Positions 35,373-44,012 are shown, counted from the first letter of the stretch. The stretch is DNA of 47,803 nt from Acetobacteraceae bacterium AT-5844 (GCA_000245075.1 JH599941.1:20600-68402); one strand, 5' to 3'. Notes: a model not told the origin generated them from the letters alone. Made by a program: numbers and translations.

Positions 35373-35936
35373 ATGTCTGGCTGGCTGGTGACGGTGGTAG
35401 GGCCATCAGGGGTGGGTAAGGACACGCTGTTGAGCGCCGCGCGGGCGGCGTTGGCCGACGACCCGCGCTTCGTCTTCGCACGCCGTGTCATTACCCGGCC
35501 GGCCGAATCTACCGCCCATGCGGGAGCAGAGGATCACCTGCCGATGACGGAGCCGGAATTCGCTGCCGCGCGAACTGCCGGCGCTTTCGCGCTGCACTGG
35601 CCGGCGCATGGTCTGCACTATGGCATTCCTGTCGAGGTGGAAGACGATCTCCGTGCCGGCCGCGTGGTGGTTGCGAATCTCTCCCGCGCGGTGCTGCAGG
35701 AAGCGCATGCCCGCTACCGCATGAAGGTCATCAGTGTGACCGCACCGCTGGAAGTGCGCGCCGCGCGGCTCTCTGGTCGGGGGCGGGAGACGGTGGAAGA
35801 GATTATGGAGCGGCTCTCCCGCAGCGCCTCGCTGCCTGACGGGTTGGACATCACCGAAGTCGCAAATGATGGAACGCCGGCAGAAGGTGCCGCGCGGATG
35901 CTGGAGGCGCTGAGAGCGGTCGCCGCCGCCCGCTAA
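35373..35936 (+). CDS. phnN: Ribose 1,5-bisphosphate phosphokinase PhnN
   Basis: Converts ribose 1,5-bisphosphate to PRPP, the last step that recycles ribose from C-P lyase action. The guanylate-kinase-like P-loop VVGPSGVGKDTLL opens the protein. FARRVITRPAES and EDHLPMTEPEF, then FALHWPAHGLHYGIP, are typical of PhnN. Length 187 is normal. GGAGGAGCGCG upstream of ATG 35373 is a strong ribosome site. The gene stands alone, about 2.3 kb from the rest of the phn genes and on the opposite strand to phnG-M, divergent from the GGT-family gene. Its stop codon falls in the loop of a small hairpin (35928-35944). Confidence 0.94.
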   Translation: MSGWLVTVVGPSGVGKDTLLSAARAALADDPRFVFARRVITRPAESTAHAGAEDHLPMTEPEFAAARTAGAFALHWPAHGLHYGIPVEVEDDLRAGRVVVANLSRAVLQEAHARYRMKVISVTAPLEVRAARLSGRGRETVEEIMERLSRSASLPDGLDITEVANDGTPAEGAARMLEALRAVAAAR

Positions 35937-35942
35937 AAGCGG

Positions 35943-36006
35943 GCCGCGACCGGATGTTCCACCCGATCGCGGCATGATGCCCGGACTGGGCACGTTGTTG
36001 CCGGGC
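35943..36006. terminator. Hairpins between convergent phnN and the metalloprotease gene
   Basis: GCCGCGA/TCGCGGC (35943-35949 with 35967-35973) and GCCCGG/CCGGGC (35979-35984 with 36001-36006) fill the 72-base gap. They have no T-runs. A third small stem GCCCGC/GCGGGC (35928-35944) overlaps the phnN stop codon. Confidence 0.5.
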
Positions 36007-36008
36007 CC

Positions 36009-37619
36009 TTAGGCCGACACGCCCCAGACATCTCCCAGTGCGGAAATGTCGTCGAACAGGCCAGTGAGCTGGGTCTGCCGATACTCCGCGGATTCGATGA
36101 AGCCGAGCGTTACGATGCCACGATCCGCGCCTTCCTCAAGCGCGTTGGCCCAGTACTCAAGACCCGTCGCTTCGCCTTCGCGGCCGAGCAGGTTGCTGTA
36201 GAGCGCGGAGACAAACCCTTCCGTATCGGCGCCGCCGAGCCCGGTCGCGTATTCCGCCGAGCCGAGGAAGCCGCCGATCACGCCATCCAGGCCCGTGTCC
36301 TCCACCGTATCCGTCCAGTAGCGATACCCTTCCGCATCTCCCGCGCGGCCCAACAGGCCGCGATAGAGCGAGCCGACGGCCAGGCCGTCATCAGTCGCGC
36401 CGCGCGCCAGCAAAGTGCCTTCCGTGAAGTTGAGCTGCTCGATGCTGAGAAGCGTATCCACCGCGCTGCCATCGAGCGCGCGGACCTGGAAGCCGTCCTC
36501 CGAGAAATCGACGCTGTAATTGGCACGGGAGAGCATGTAAGCGGCGGTATCGGTGCCTTCGCCGCCATCCAGCAGGTTGATGCCACCAAGTCCCGCCAGC
36601 ACATCGTCGCCGGCGCCGCCGGTGAGCTGATTAGCGGCATCATTGCCGATGAGCGTGTCATCGCCGGAGCCGCCGGTGGCGTTCTCGATGACCACGCCAT
36701 TCGCGATGGTGAAGCCGCCAAACACGCCGAGGGCGTGGGACATGTAGCCACCGCCACCCACGGCGTATTCCAGGCTCGCAGGGCGGAGGTCGATGGTGGC
36801 GTCGCGCTCACCGGCATAGGCGAGGGTATCCGTGCCGCCGGCGTCCCAGATGCAGGCGTAGAAGGTGCCGGAAGCATTGACGTCCGGCAGCCAGTAGGTG
36901 TCGTCGCCCGTGTGGTACTCCATGTTGGCGCCGTATTTCTGTTGCAGCGCGGCAATGTCGAAGGCCATGGGGGTGCCGACCCAGCCATAGGCTTTGTCGG
37001 GTGAAACGCCCTCGGGAGCGGTCGCCCAACCGTCCACATAGGACATCATCGTATAAATGCTCTGCTTCAGGTCGTAGAGGCCGCTGCTGTCGAACGGATC
37101 CGTCACGCCGGGAAAGATGGGCGAGTTGCCGCCGCCCGTATCGTGCGGGTGCGCAAGGCCGAGCCCGTGGCCGAGCTCATGGATCAGCGTATCGAAGCCG
37201 TAGCCGCCCTGTTCCAGAGCCTCGCCCGGGTTCTGTGACCAGGATGGGCCGGCGGTGTTGAAGACACCGGCGCCGGCTTCTTCTCCCGTGCCGGGCGGGC
37301 CGAACGCGCCGAGGGTGTCGGCATCAGCGGCCGAAAAGAGCCCATGGGCCAGCTTGAGAATCGCGGAATCTTCCGACGCTTCGGCGAATTGCAGGTTCGT
37401 GATTGCGCTGAAAGTCTCGAACGCTTTGGCGACCTGCGCCTTCTCGTAAGCTGTCCAGGCTTCCGGCGTGAATTCGATGTCTTGGAGCTTTTCGGTCTGA
37501 CCCGGCTCATCGTCGGCGTCGGGCTCAAGGAAGTGGTAGGTAATCCACAAGCCAGGGAGCTTCGTGCCCCAATCGATGCCTTCGATCGGGTTGAATGACT
37601 GCGCCAAGTCGCCCTCCAC
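36009..37619 (-). CDS. Serralysin-like RTX zinc metalloprotease with DUF4214 C-terminus
   Basis: A secreted protease. The zinc motif HELGHGLGLAH (residues 147-157) is the metzincin consensus with a Met-turn at YTMMSYVDG (about 189-197). Then come a short RTX block (316-352, GGSGDDTLIG and GGAGDDVLAG) and a DUF4214 region (about 413-515) with LLGRAGDAEGYRYW and LLGREGEATGLEYW. There is no N-terminal signal peptide and the C-terminus is nonpolar, as for type I exported proteins; the exporter at 11.9-15.0 kb is a candidate. The start is uncertain: GTG 37619 has no ribosome site, while a TTG at 37607 has GGAGGG 5 bases upstream. Only two or three RTX repeats is few for a serralysin. Confidence 0.9.
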   Translation of the reverse strand: MEGDLAQSFNPIEGIDWGTKLPGLWITYHFLEPDADDEPGQTEKLQDIEFTPEAWTAYEKAQVAKAFETFSAITNLQFAEASEDSAILKLAHGLFSAADADTLGAFGPPGTGEEAGAGVFNTAGPSWSQNPGEALEQGGYGFDTLIHELGHGLGLAHPHDTGGGNSPIFPGVTDPFDSSGLYDLKQSIYTMMSYVDGWATAPEGVSPDKAYGWVGTPMAFDIAALQQKYGANMEYHTGDDTYWLPDVNASGTFYACIWDAGGTDTLAYAGERDATIDLRPASLEYAVGGGGYMSHALGVFGGFTIANGVVIENATGGSGDDTLIGNDAANQLTGGAGDDVLAGLGGINLLDGGEGTDTAAYMLSRANYSVDFSEDGFQVRALDGSAVDTLLSIEQLNFTEGTLLARGATDDGLAVGSLYRGLLGRAGDAEGYRYWTDTVEDTGLDGVIGGFLGSAEYATGLGGADTEGFVSALYSNLLGREGEATGLEYWANALEEGADRGIVTLGFIESAEYRQTQLTGLFDDISALGDVWGVSA

Positions 37620-37711
37620 GCTTTTGTGATCAGAACTAAGGCGTAACGGGCGCCGCCTGATTCCGTCAATTCAAGCGCGATTTGCATTCGATAAAAATTT
37701 GGGGCCGCCTG

Positions 37712-38149
37712 CTACGGGTGCAGCTCGACATTGGGGCTATTGCCCTCAGTCTGGTCGATCACCAGCAGCCGGACCGTCTCCGTGCCGAGGGTCTCGCCGG
37801 AATGCCAGTGGTCCAGCATTTCCATCACCACGTCCCCGGGCTTGTAATTCCAGCTCTGTCCACCGGGAGTGGAGACGCGAAGCTGGCCCGCCAGCACATA
37901 GGCCAGACGCTGCTGAGGATGCCGGTGCACCGGCAGGCGCGCACCCGGCGGGATCTCGTAAATGCTGACAACGATCGTGCCGTCATGGGTCGGGAAGCGG
38001 AGCGGCTGGCCCAGCGCGGTCTCGTGGCCCCGGAATACCTCCGTCACCTTCGGCTGGGGCGGGGCGGCAACGGGCTGCGCGCAGGCGGCCAGCATGAGAA
38101 GGGGCACGCCCGCCAAGGCGTAGCGGCAGGCTGTGGCGATTCGGGTCAT
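37712..38149 (-). CDS. Cupin-domain lipoprotein
   Basis: The N-terminus ends in a lipobox (LLMLAAC, Cys near residue 23), so the mature protein is probably anchored in the periplasm. A single conserved-barrel cupin domain follows, with metal-type motifs PVHRHPQQRLAYVLAGQL and a second motif around YKPGDVVMEMLDHWHSGE. The cupin His set (HRH, then W-H) suggests a metal site. Length 145. The role is unknown; it might be a sensor or a small oxygenase-like protein. It stands alone between the protease and the phn operon and reads the same way as both. Confidence 0.85.
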   Translation of the reverse strand: MTRIATACRYALAGVPLLMLAACAQPVAAPPQPKVTEVFRGHETALGQPLRFPTHDGTIVVSIYEIPPGARLPVHRHPQQRLAYVLAGQLRVSTPGGQSWNYKPGDVVMEMLDHWHSGETLGTETVRLLVIDQTEGNSPNVELHP

Positions 38150-38175
38150 GTAAGGTTCCTCCAGAATGGAGGATA

Positions 38176-38204
38176 GGCGCTGCCAGGCTCACGCTGCCAG
38201 CGCC
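38176..38204 (-). terminator. Hairpin downstream of the phn operon
   Basis: GGCGCTG/CAGCGCC (38176-38182 with 38198-38204) encloses a 15-base loop, nine bases past the end of the last phn-linked gene. No T-run, so termination is only possible. Confidence 0.35.
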
Positions 38205-38212
38205 GTCGGGCG

Positions 38213-38890
38213 TCAGCCTCCGAGAGGCAGGCGCTCCGCGAGCACGAAGGGCGCTCCGCGCTCCGGCTGGGTAAAGAGGCACAACTCCCGCACCACGCGC
38301 GGGCACGCACCGGCCTCCGTCACAGCAGCTTCGGCGGCAGGTTGCACGATAGCCTTCTCCTCCTCCGTCAGCCGGCGGGAGAGGGTGAGGTGGAAGAACC
38401 ATTCCTCGAACACGTAGGGGTAGCCCCAGCGTAGGAGGAACTCGCGCTGGCGCTCGTTCATCCGGGCCGGATTGCGGCGCGCGATCTCGGCCTCGGTGGG
38501 CGGCCGGCGATGGGCATCCAGCGCCTCCACGCAGTCATCGGCGAAGGCCTGCAAGGCGGGGCAGGGCTCGCTTTCCGTCAGCGCGAGGAAGCCACGCAGG
38601 TCGGTCACCTTCAGCGGCGGCAGGGCGAAGGGCGCAGTGCGGGCGGCAAGCTTCGCCGCATCCTCCCGCACGGCCTCATAGGAGGTGGCCATGTGGAAGG
38701 GCGGCTTCAGCGTCGCGTGGAAGCCGTAGCTACGCGCGTCGGCCGTGATCTCGGCGATGTCCAGGCCCGGCAGAGCGGGTTGGGGGAAGCTTTCCCCCGT
38801 TTCCGCATCCCGCCCCAGCCAGCGGGAGGCCGCTTCATGGAGCGGGTCCGCCAGTTCCGGTGCCCAGTAGAGCGCGACGCGAGCCGTCAA
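38213..38890 (-). CDS. DUF1045 family 2H phosphoesterase of the phosphonate operon
   Basis: The 2H superfamily cleaves cyclic phosphodiesters using two His-x-Thr motifs, seen here as HATLKPPF (about residue 59) and HLTLSRRL (about 165). Members of this family are common next to C-P lyase genes. The C-P lyase product is a cyclic ribose phosphate opened by PhnP in E. coli; no phnP is visible here, so this protein may take that step (inference). The start is TTG 38890, whose TTGA overlaps the phnM stop and which has GGGGAG 8 bases upstream; a GTG at 38914 is less well placed. Length 225. It is the last gene of the leftward phn operon. Confidence 0.85.
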   Translation of the reverse strand: MTARVALYWAPELADPLHEAASRWLGRDAETGESFPQPALPGLDIAEITADARSYGFHATLKPPFHMATSYEAVREDAAKLAARTAPFALPPLKVTDLRGFLALTESEPCPALQAFADDCVEALDAHRRPPTEAEIARRNPARMNERQREFLLRWGYPYVFEEWFFHLTLSRRLTEEEKAIVQPAAEAAVTEAGACPRVVRELCLFTQPERGAPFVLAERLPLGG

Positions 38891-40023
38891 GCCACGCGCT
38901 CCCCGGCGCGCCACACGCTGCGCACCACCGGCATGTCACCCAGCGGGCGCACCCGCACGAGGTCCGCCCGGCGGCCGGCCTCGATGCGGCCGCGGTCTTC
39001 CATCTTCAGCATGCGCGCCGGCGCATCGGTGATGGTGGCAACGGCGGCCGGCAACGAGATGTCGCCGCTGGCGGCGGCGCGCCACACCGCCTCGATCATC
39101 GCGGGCGGCACATAGTCGCTGGCGAACACATCCACCAGCTTCGCGCGCACCAGATCGGAGGCGGCGACATTGCCGGAGTGGCTGCCGCCGCGCACCAGGT
39201 TCGGCGCGCCGGCGATGATCTCCATGCCGTGCCGCCGCGCGGCCTCGGCCGCCACCATCGAGACGGGGAATTCCGAGATCATGATGCCCTCGGCAGCATT
39301 CTCGGCAATCTCGTCCTCGCGCCAGTCGTCATGGCTGGCCAGCGGCAGGTTGCGGTGAGCGATGCGCTCCAGCAGCGCCTTGCGCTGCGGGCGGAGCAGG
39401 CGCTCGCGCTGCGTCAGCAGCTTGTCAATGCGCTTCTCCACCTCGGTCATCGGCATGGAGCGGGCGCGCATGTGGCGGTAGCGCTCGATATCCGCGTACT
39501 GGCCGACGCCCGGAGAGTGGTCCATCAGGCTGACCATGCGCACGGCAGGGTGGTCGGCCGCCACTTCCAGCAGCGGCAGCATGTCCGTCGCCGGCATCTC
39601 GCAGCGCAGGTGCAGGAAGTGCTCGCTCTTCAGCAGGCCGGTGGGGACGAGTGCGTCCAGGTCCTTCACACCGTTCAGGAAGGTTTCCGTCCGCTCCGAA
39701 TCAAAGCCCAGGTCGCCGAGGCAAAGCGCATCCAGCACGGTGGTGACACCGGCCGCGGCCACCTGAGCGTCGTGGGAGAGGAAGGCCGAGCGGGAGGGCC
39801 AGCGCGCCGTGGCACGGGGCTGGACCTGGCGCTCCAGATTATCGGTGTGAACGTCGATGACACCGGGGATGACGTGGTCGCCCTCCAGGTCGATGGCGCC
39901 GGGGGCATGGCTGCGGCCCGGCTGCATCTCGGCGATCAGGCCATCGCGCAGCACGAGCGTGCCGGGCTGAACGGCGTCGGGGAGGACCAGCAGGGCGTTG
40001 GTCAGAATGGTCTCGGTGGTCAT
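38887..40023 (-). CDS. phnM: Alpha-D-ribose 1-methylphosphonate 5-triphosphate diphosphatase PhnM (operon copy)
   Basis: Removes pyrophosphate from the triphosphate intermediate before C-P bond cleavage. It is an amidohydrolase-fold protein with metal motif VIDVHTDNLERQVQP, ASHDDWRED, and GAPNLVRGGSHSGN typical of PhnM, then LASDYVPPA (here FASDYVPPA). Length 378 is normal. ATG 40023 overlaps the phnL stop (ATGA). The downstream 2H phosphoesterase begins within its stop codon. A second, diverged copy lies at 45325-46467. Confidence 0.96.
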   Translation of the reverse strand: MTTETILTNALLVLPDAVQPGTLVLRDGLIAEMQPGRSHAPGAIDLEGDHVIPGVIDVHTDNLERQVQPRATARWPSRSAFLSHDAQVAAAGVTTVLDALCLGDLGFDSERTETFLNGVKDLDALVPTGLLKSEHFLHLRCEMPATDMLPLLEVAADHPAVRMVSLMDHSPGVGQYADIERYRHMRARSMPMTEVEKRIDKLLTQRERLLRPQRKALLERIAHRNLPLASHDDWREDEIAENAAEGIMISEFPVSMVAAEAARRHGMEIIAGAPNLVRGGSHSGNVAASDLVRAKLVDVFASDYVPPAMIEAVWRAAASGDISLPAAVATITDAPARMLKMEDRGRIEAGRRADLVRVRPLGDMPVVRSVWRAGERVA

Positions 40024-40718
40024 GCGGCGTCCTGGATAGGCAGTACTTCGAAAAGCCGGTCCGCCACCCTGTCACGCACTTCCACATCGTGGAAGATGCC
40101 GATGATGGCGGTGCCGGCAGCCTTCGCCTCGGCGATCAGGGAGATCACCACCTCGCGGTTGGCGGCATCCAGGCTGGCCGTGGGTTCGTCCAGCAGCAGG
40201 ATGGGGTAGGTGGCGGCGAAGCCCCGCGCCAGATTTACGCGCTGCTGCTCGCCACCGGAGAAGGTGGCGGGCGGCAGGTGATGCAGGCGGGAGGGCAGGT
40301 TGAGCCGCAGCAGCAGGGCCTCAGCGCGGGCCCTGGCCGCGTCCGGGGCCATGCCCTGGGCAATCATGGGTTCGGCGACGATATCCAGCGCGCCGACGCG
40401 GGGGATGACGCGCAGGAACTGCGAGACATAGCCCAGAGTCTTGCGGCGGATCTCCCGCATGGCGCGCGCATCGGCGGCGGTCAGCTCGACCGCCGCGCCG
40501 TCATGGCGGATGAAGATGCTGCCGTGCTCGGCGCCGTAATTGCCGTAGAGGCAACGCATCAGGGTGGACTTGCCGGCGCCCGAGGGGCCTGCCAGCGCCA
40601 CGCATTCGCCGGGCGAGACGGAGAAATCCACACGTTCCAGCACTGGGATGCGGACGCCGCCTTGAAGGTGCAGGCAGAAGCTCTTGCCCAGGCCTTCGGT
40701 CCAGAGAGAAGGGCTCAT
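40020..40718 (-). CDS. phnL: C-P lyase ABC-type ATPase PhnL
   Basis: An ABC-family ATPase needed for phosphonate breakdown, associated with the lyase complex rather than a transporter. Walker A GPSGAGKSTLM, Q-loop YVSQFLRVIPRVGAL, signature FSGGEQQRVNLARG and Walker B LLLDEPTASLD are intact. Length 232. ATG 40718 overlaps the phnK stop by 4 bases (ATGA), and its own stop overlaps the phnM start. Confidence 0.95.
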   Translation of the reverse strand: MSPSLWTEGLGKSFCLHLQGGVRIPVLERVDFSVSPGECVALAGPSGAGKSTLMRCLYGNYGAEHGSIFIRHDGAAVELTAADARAMREIRRKTLGYVSQFLRVIPRVGALDIVAEPMIAQGMAPDAARARAEALLLRLNLPSRLHHLPPATFSGGEQQRVNLARGFAATYPILLLDEPTASLDAANREVVISLIAEAKAAGTAIIGIFHDVEVRDRVADRLFEVLPIQDAA

Positions 40719-41488
40719 GCCGCCAGCACCGATGCGACGAGAAGTTGCGTGTAGGGATGCTGGGGGTCGTCCAGCACCCGGTCGGTCAGGCCGTGCTCCA
40801 CCACCTGGCCACGGCGCATCACCAGGATGCGGTGGGCCAGCAGGCGGGCGGCGGCGATGTCGTGCGTCACCAGCAGCACGGCGATGCCGAGATCGGCCAC
40901 CAGGGCGCGGATCAGGTCCAGCAGCCGCGCCTGCACGGAGACGTCGAGGCCACCGGTCGGCTCGTCCATGAAGACGAGCCGCGGGCGCGTGACCAGCGTG
41001 CGGGCGATCTGCAACCGCTGCTGCATGCCGCCGGAGAAGGTGCGGGGCAGGTGGTCGATGCGGGCGGGATCGATTTCCACCCGCTGCAGCCACTCAGTCG
41101 CTTCATCACGGATGTTGCCGTAGTGGCGGGCGCCGATGGCCATCAGCCGCTCGCCGACATTGCCGCCGGCGGAGACGCCCATCCGCAGCCCATCCCGGGC
41201 ATGCTGATGAACGAAGCCCCAATCGGTGCGCATCAGGCGGCGCAGCGAGGCCTCACCCATGTCGTGCACGGCATGGGCGCTGCCATCCGGCGCGCGGTAG
41301 GTCACTTCCCCCGCATCCGGGCGCATCTGGCCGGCGAGGACGCGCAGCAGGGTGGATTTGCCCGAGCCGGACTCACCCACGATGGCCACCACCTCACCGG
41401 GATGGATATCGATCGCCACATCGTCCAGCGCCTTCACGGCACCGAAATTCAGGCGGAGGCCGGAAGCCTCCAGCAATGCCTCGCTCAT
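40715..41488 (-). CDS. phnK: C-P lyase ABC-type ATPase PhnK
   Basis: PhnK binds the PhnGHIJ core complex in E. coli and is thought to drive conformational change or turnover. Walker A GESGSGKSTLL, WGFVHQHARDGLRMGVSAGG (a PhnK-specific Q-loop region), signature FSGGMQQRLQIART and Walker B LVFMDEPTGGLD are intact. Length 257. ATG 41488 overlaps the phnJ stop by 4 bases. Confidence 0.95.
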   Translation of the reverse strand: MSEALLEASGLRLNFGAVKALDDVAIDIHPGEVVAIVGESGSGKSTLLRVLAGQMRPDAGEVTYRAPDGSAHAVHDMGEASLRRLMRTDWGFVHQHARDGLRMGVSAGGNVGERLMAIGARHYGNIRDEATEWLQRVEIDPARIDHLPRTFSGGMQQRLQIARTLVTRPRLVFMDEPTGGLDVSVQARLLDLIRALVADLGIAVLLVTHDIAAARLLAHRILVMRRGQVVEHGLTDRVLDDPQHPYTQLLVASVLAA

Positions 41489-42354
41489 GCCGCGGCGCCT
41501 TTCGCGTTCTCGGCCCGTTGGTCTTCCTGGCGGGTTTCGCAATAATCGGTGTCGGAGCAGACGAACATCCGGCCACCACGGTCATCCGTCACCACCTCGT
41601 CCAGATAGGAGGTGCGGGAGCCGCACAACTCGCAGCACGCATTGGCGCGGTGTGGGCGGAAGGGATGGTCCTCGAAGTCCAGGCTGCGGACATCGGTATA
41701 GGGCGGCACGGCGTAGATGCGCTTCTCGCGCCCGGCGCCGAAGAGCTGCAACGCCGGCATCCGGTCCATCTTCGGATTGTCGAAGGCGGGAATCGGCGAA
41801 GGGGACATCAGGTAGCGCCCATCGACCATCACCGGGTAGCTGTAAGAGGTCGCGATATGGCCGTGCCGCGCGATATCCTCGTACAGCTTCACATGCATCA
41901 GGCCGTAATCGGCCAGGGCGTGCATGCGCTTCGTCTCTGCCAGGCGCGGCTCCAGGCGGAACAGCGGCTCCGGCATCGGCACCTGATAGACGATGATCTG
42001 CGCTTCCGTCAGGCGCGCCTCGGGGATGCGGTGCCGGGTCTGGATGATGGTGGCATCGGCAGTGTGGGTCGTCGTCTCCACACCCGCCACGCGGTTGAAG
42101 AAGCGGCGGATGGAAACGGCGTTGGTGGTATCGTCCGCGCCCTGGTCGATGACCTTCAGCACGTCCTTCGGCCCCAGCACAGCCGCCGTCACCTGGATGC
42201 CACCCGTGCCCCAGCCGTAGGGCAGTGGCATCTCACGGGCACCGAAGGGCACCTGGTGGCCAGGAATGGCCACCGCCTTCAGCAGCGCGCGGCGGATCAT
42301 CCGCTTCGTGTTTTCGTCCAGATAGGCGAAGTTATAGGCCTCGTCGCGGTTCAT
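41485..42354 (-). CDS. phnJ: Alpha-D-ribose 1-methylphosphonate 5-phosphate C-P lyase PhnJ
   Basis: The radical-SAM-type subunit that breaks the carbon-phosphorus bond. Its four cluster Cys occur as C-x2-C-x21-C-x5-C near the C-terminus (CELCGSR, VCSDTDYC), the exact spacing known for PhnJ. The Gly-radical/thiyl region is conserved as IPGHQVPFGAREMPLPYGWG. Length 289 is normal. ATG 42354 overlaps the phnI stop by 4 bases. No catalytic residue is missing by eye. Confidence 0.97.
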   Translation of the reverse strand: MNRDEAYNFAYLDENTKRMIRRALLKAVAIPGHQVPFGAREMPLPYGWGTGGIQVTAAVLGPKDVLKVIDQGADDTTNAVSIRRFFNRVAGVETTTHTADATIIQTRHRIPEARLTEAQIIVYQVPMPEPLFRLEPRLAETKRMHALADYGLMHVKLYEDIARHGHIATSYSYPVMVDGRYLMSPSPIPAFDNPKMDRMPALQLFGAGREKRIYAVPPYTDVRSLDFEDHPFRPHRANACCELCGSRTSYLDEVVTDDRGGRMFVCSDTDYCETRQEDQRAENAKGAAA

Positions 42355-43445
42355 GGTTCCACCTGCTCCGGCTCGGCATTAGCGGCGACGGTCGCGCGCA
42401 TCAGGCGCACCACTTCAAGCTCGCTCTGGAAATCGACGTAGTGCGGCAGCTTCAGATGCTCTACGAAGCCGGTGGCCTCGACATTATCGCTGTGCAGCAG
42501 AACGAACTCTTCATCCTGCGCCGGTGCGGTGCGGTCCTCGCCCAGCTCGTCGGCCATCAGCGCACGGTCAACGAGCGCCATGGACATCGCCTTGCGCTCG
42601 CCATGGCCGAGCACCAGCCCATAGCCACGGGTGAATTGCGGCGGCTCCGTCCGGCTGCCCTTGAACTGGTTCACCATCTGGCATTCGGTGACGTCGATCT
42701 CGCCGATCTCGATCTCGAAGCCCAGCTCCGGCGGCATCAGGAAGACGCTCACGCTGCCCTGGCGGATTTCGCCAACGAACGGGTGGGCGTTGCCATAGCC
42801 GCGTTGGGTGGAATACCCCAGGCCCAGCAAAAAGCCCTCGTCGCCGCGGGCAAGATTCTGCAACCGCGTGGCGCGCGCGGCAGGGAAGGAGAGCGGCTGG
42901 CGCGTCAGATCCGCCGGCTCCTCGCTGGCGTCTTCCTCACGCCGCATCAGCCCCTCGCGGGAGAGCAGCTCGGTCACGCGCGGGGCGACGGCATCCTCGG
43001 CCTCCGCTTCCGGCGCCGGCAGGGGCGCTTCGCCGGCAGCGGCGAGCGCGAAATCCAGCAGGCGGTGCGTGTAGTCGAAGGTCGGGCCCAGCACCTGCCC
43101 GCCGGGCAGATCCTTATAGGTGGCGGAGACGCGGCGGCGGATCAGCATCGCCGCCGTATCCAGCGGCTCCGCATAGCCGAAGCGGGGCAGGGTGGTGCGG
43201 TAGGCGCGCAGCAGGAAGGCGGCCTCGATCAGGTCACCCTTCGATTGCTTGATGGCCAGCGCTGCAAGATCGCGATCGTAGCAGGAGCCCTCGGCCATCA
43301 CGCGGTCCACCGCGAGGCCGAGCTGCTGGCCGATCTGCGCGACCTCCAGCTCCGGCACGGCGGCATCGCCACGGCGGGTCTCGGCCAGCCAGGCGTGGGC
43401 ATTGCCGATGGCGCGCTCACCGCCCTTTACGGCGACATAGGCCAT
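42351..43445 (-). CDS. phnI: C-P lyase core complex subunit PhnI
   Basis: With PhnG, PhnH and PhnL, PhnI replaces the adenine of ATP with the phosphonate. MAYVAVKGGERAIGNAHAWL at the N-terminus and LGYSTQRGYGNAHPFVGEIR, then EFVLLHSDNVEATGFVEHLK, are PhnI blocks. Length 364 is typical. Three bases separate its start from the phnH stop; its own stop overlaps the phnJ start. Confidence 0.96.
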   Translation of the reverse strand: MAYVAVKGGERAIGNAHAWLAETRRGDAAVPELEVAQIGQQLGLAVDRVMAEGSCYDRDLAALAIKQSKGDLIEAAFLLRAYRTTLPRFGYAEPLDTAAMLIRRRVSATYKDLPGGQVLGPTFDYTHRLLDFALAAAGEAPLPAPEAEAEDAVAPRVTELLSREGLMRREEDASEEPADLTRQPLSFPAARATRLQNLARGDEGFLLGLGYSTQRGYGNAHPFVGEIRQGSVSVFLMPPELGFEIEIGEIDVTECQMVNQFKGSRTEPPQFTRGYGLVLGHGERKAMSMALVDRALMADELGEDRTAPAQDEEFVLLHSDNVEATGFVEHLKLPHYVDFQSELEVVRLMRATVAANAEPEQVEP

Positions 43446-43448
43446 GGT

Positions 43449-44012
43449 TCAGCCCTCCTCGGCCAGGGTGGTGCGGGGCAGGGCGGCAAGCCTGTCCTCG
43501 GCGCAGAGCACGACATCGACGCCCCGCGGAAACAGGCCACGGCGGGATGCGCGGTCCGCCAGGAAGCCCTCCGGCAGGCCTTCCACATGCAGGCGGTGCT
43601 CATGCTCGATGCCAGGGCCACGCAGGCGCCAGCCGCGCCCTTCCTCCAACGCCTTCACCTGAATGATCAGCGTGGCGCCGCGCTCGGGCTCCTCGTCGGT
43701 GCCGTGGCAGAGGCTGGCGAAAGCGGGCGGCTGGCCCATGGAAAGTACGAAGGCGGCATCACCGGCAGCCGCCATCGGGCAACCGCAATGGAAGCGCAGC
43801 CAGGCATCGGCTTCCTCGCCGGCATCGTGGTGCAGCGGGGTTTCCGCATCAACCAGCGTCAGCAGCACGGCAGCGGTGGCCGGGGCCAGCGCGGCGGGCG
43901 GGGTGAGGCCGGACGCCACGGTCTGGATGCGGCCGGGGCGGCTCAGCGCCTCAAGCACCGCGCGGAAGCAGGACTGGCCGTCCTGCACGGGGTCGGTAAA
44001 TCCGGGGCGCAT
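43449..44012 (-). CDS. phnH: C-P lyase core complex subunit PhnH
   Basis: A structural subunit of the PhnGHIJ complex. The N-terminus RPGFTDPVQDGQSCFRAVLE, followed by ALSRPG, is diagnostic. ALAPATAAVLLTLVDAETPL and FLADRASRRGLFPRGVDVV also fit. Length 187 is normal. ATG 44012 overlaps the phnG stop in TAATG, giving tight coupling. Confidence 0.95.
   Translation of the reverse strand: MRPGFTDPVQDGQSCFRAVLEALSRPGRIQTVASGLTPPAALAPATAAVLLTLVDAETPLHHDAGEEADAWLRFHCGCPMAAAGDAAFVLSMGQPPAFASLCHGTDEEPERGATLIIQVKALEEGRGWRLRGPGIEHEHRLHVEGLPEGFLADRASRRGLFPRGVDVVLCAEDRLAALPRTTLAEEG

Noticed and set aside
38914-38914. GTG start for the 2H phosphoesterase
   Set aside because: TTG 38890 has a better ribosome site and overlaps the previous stop in the same manner as other genes of the operon.
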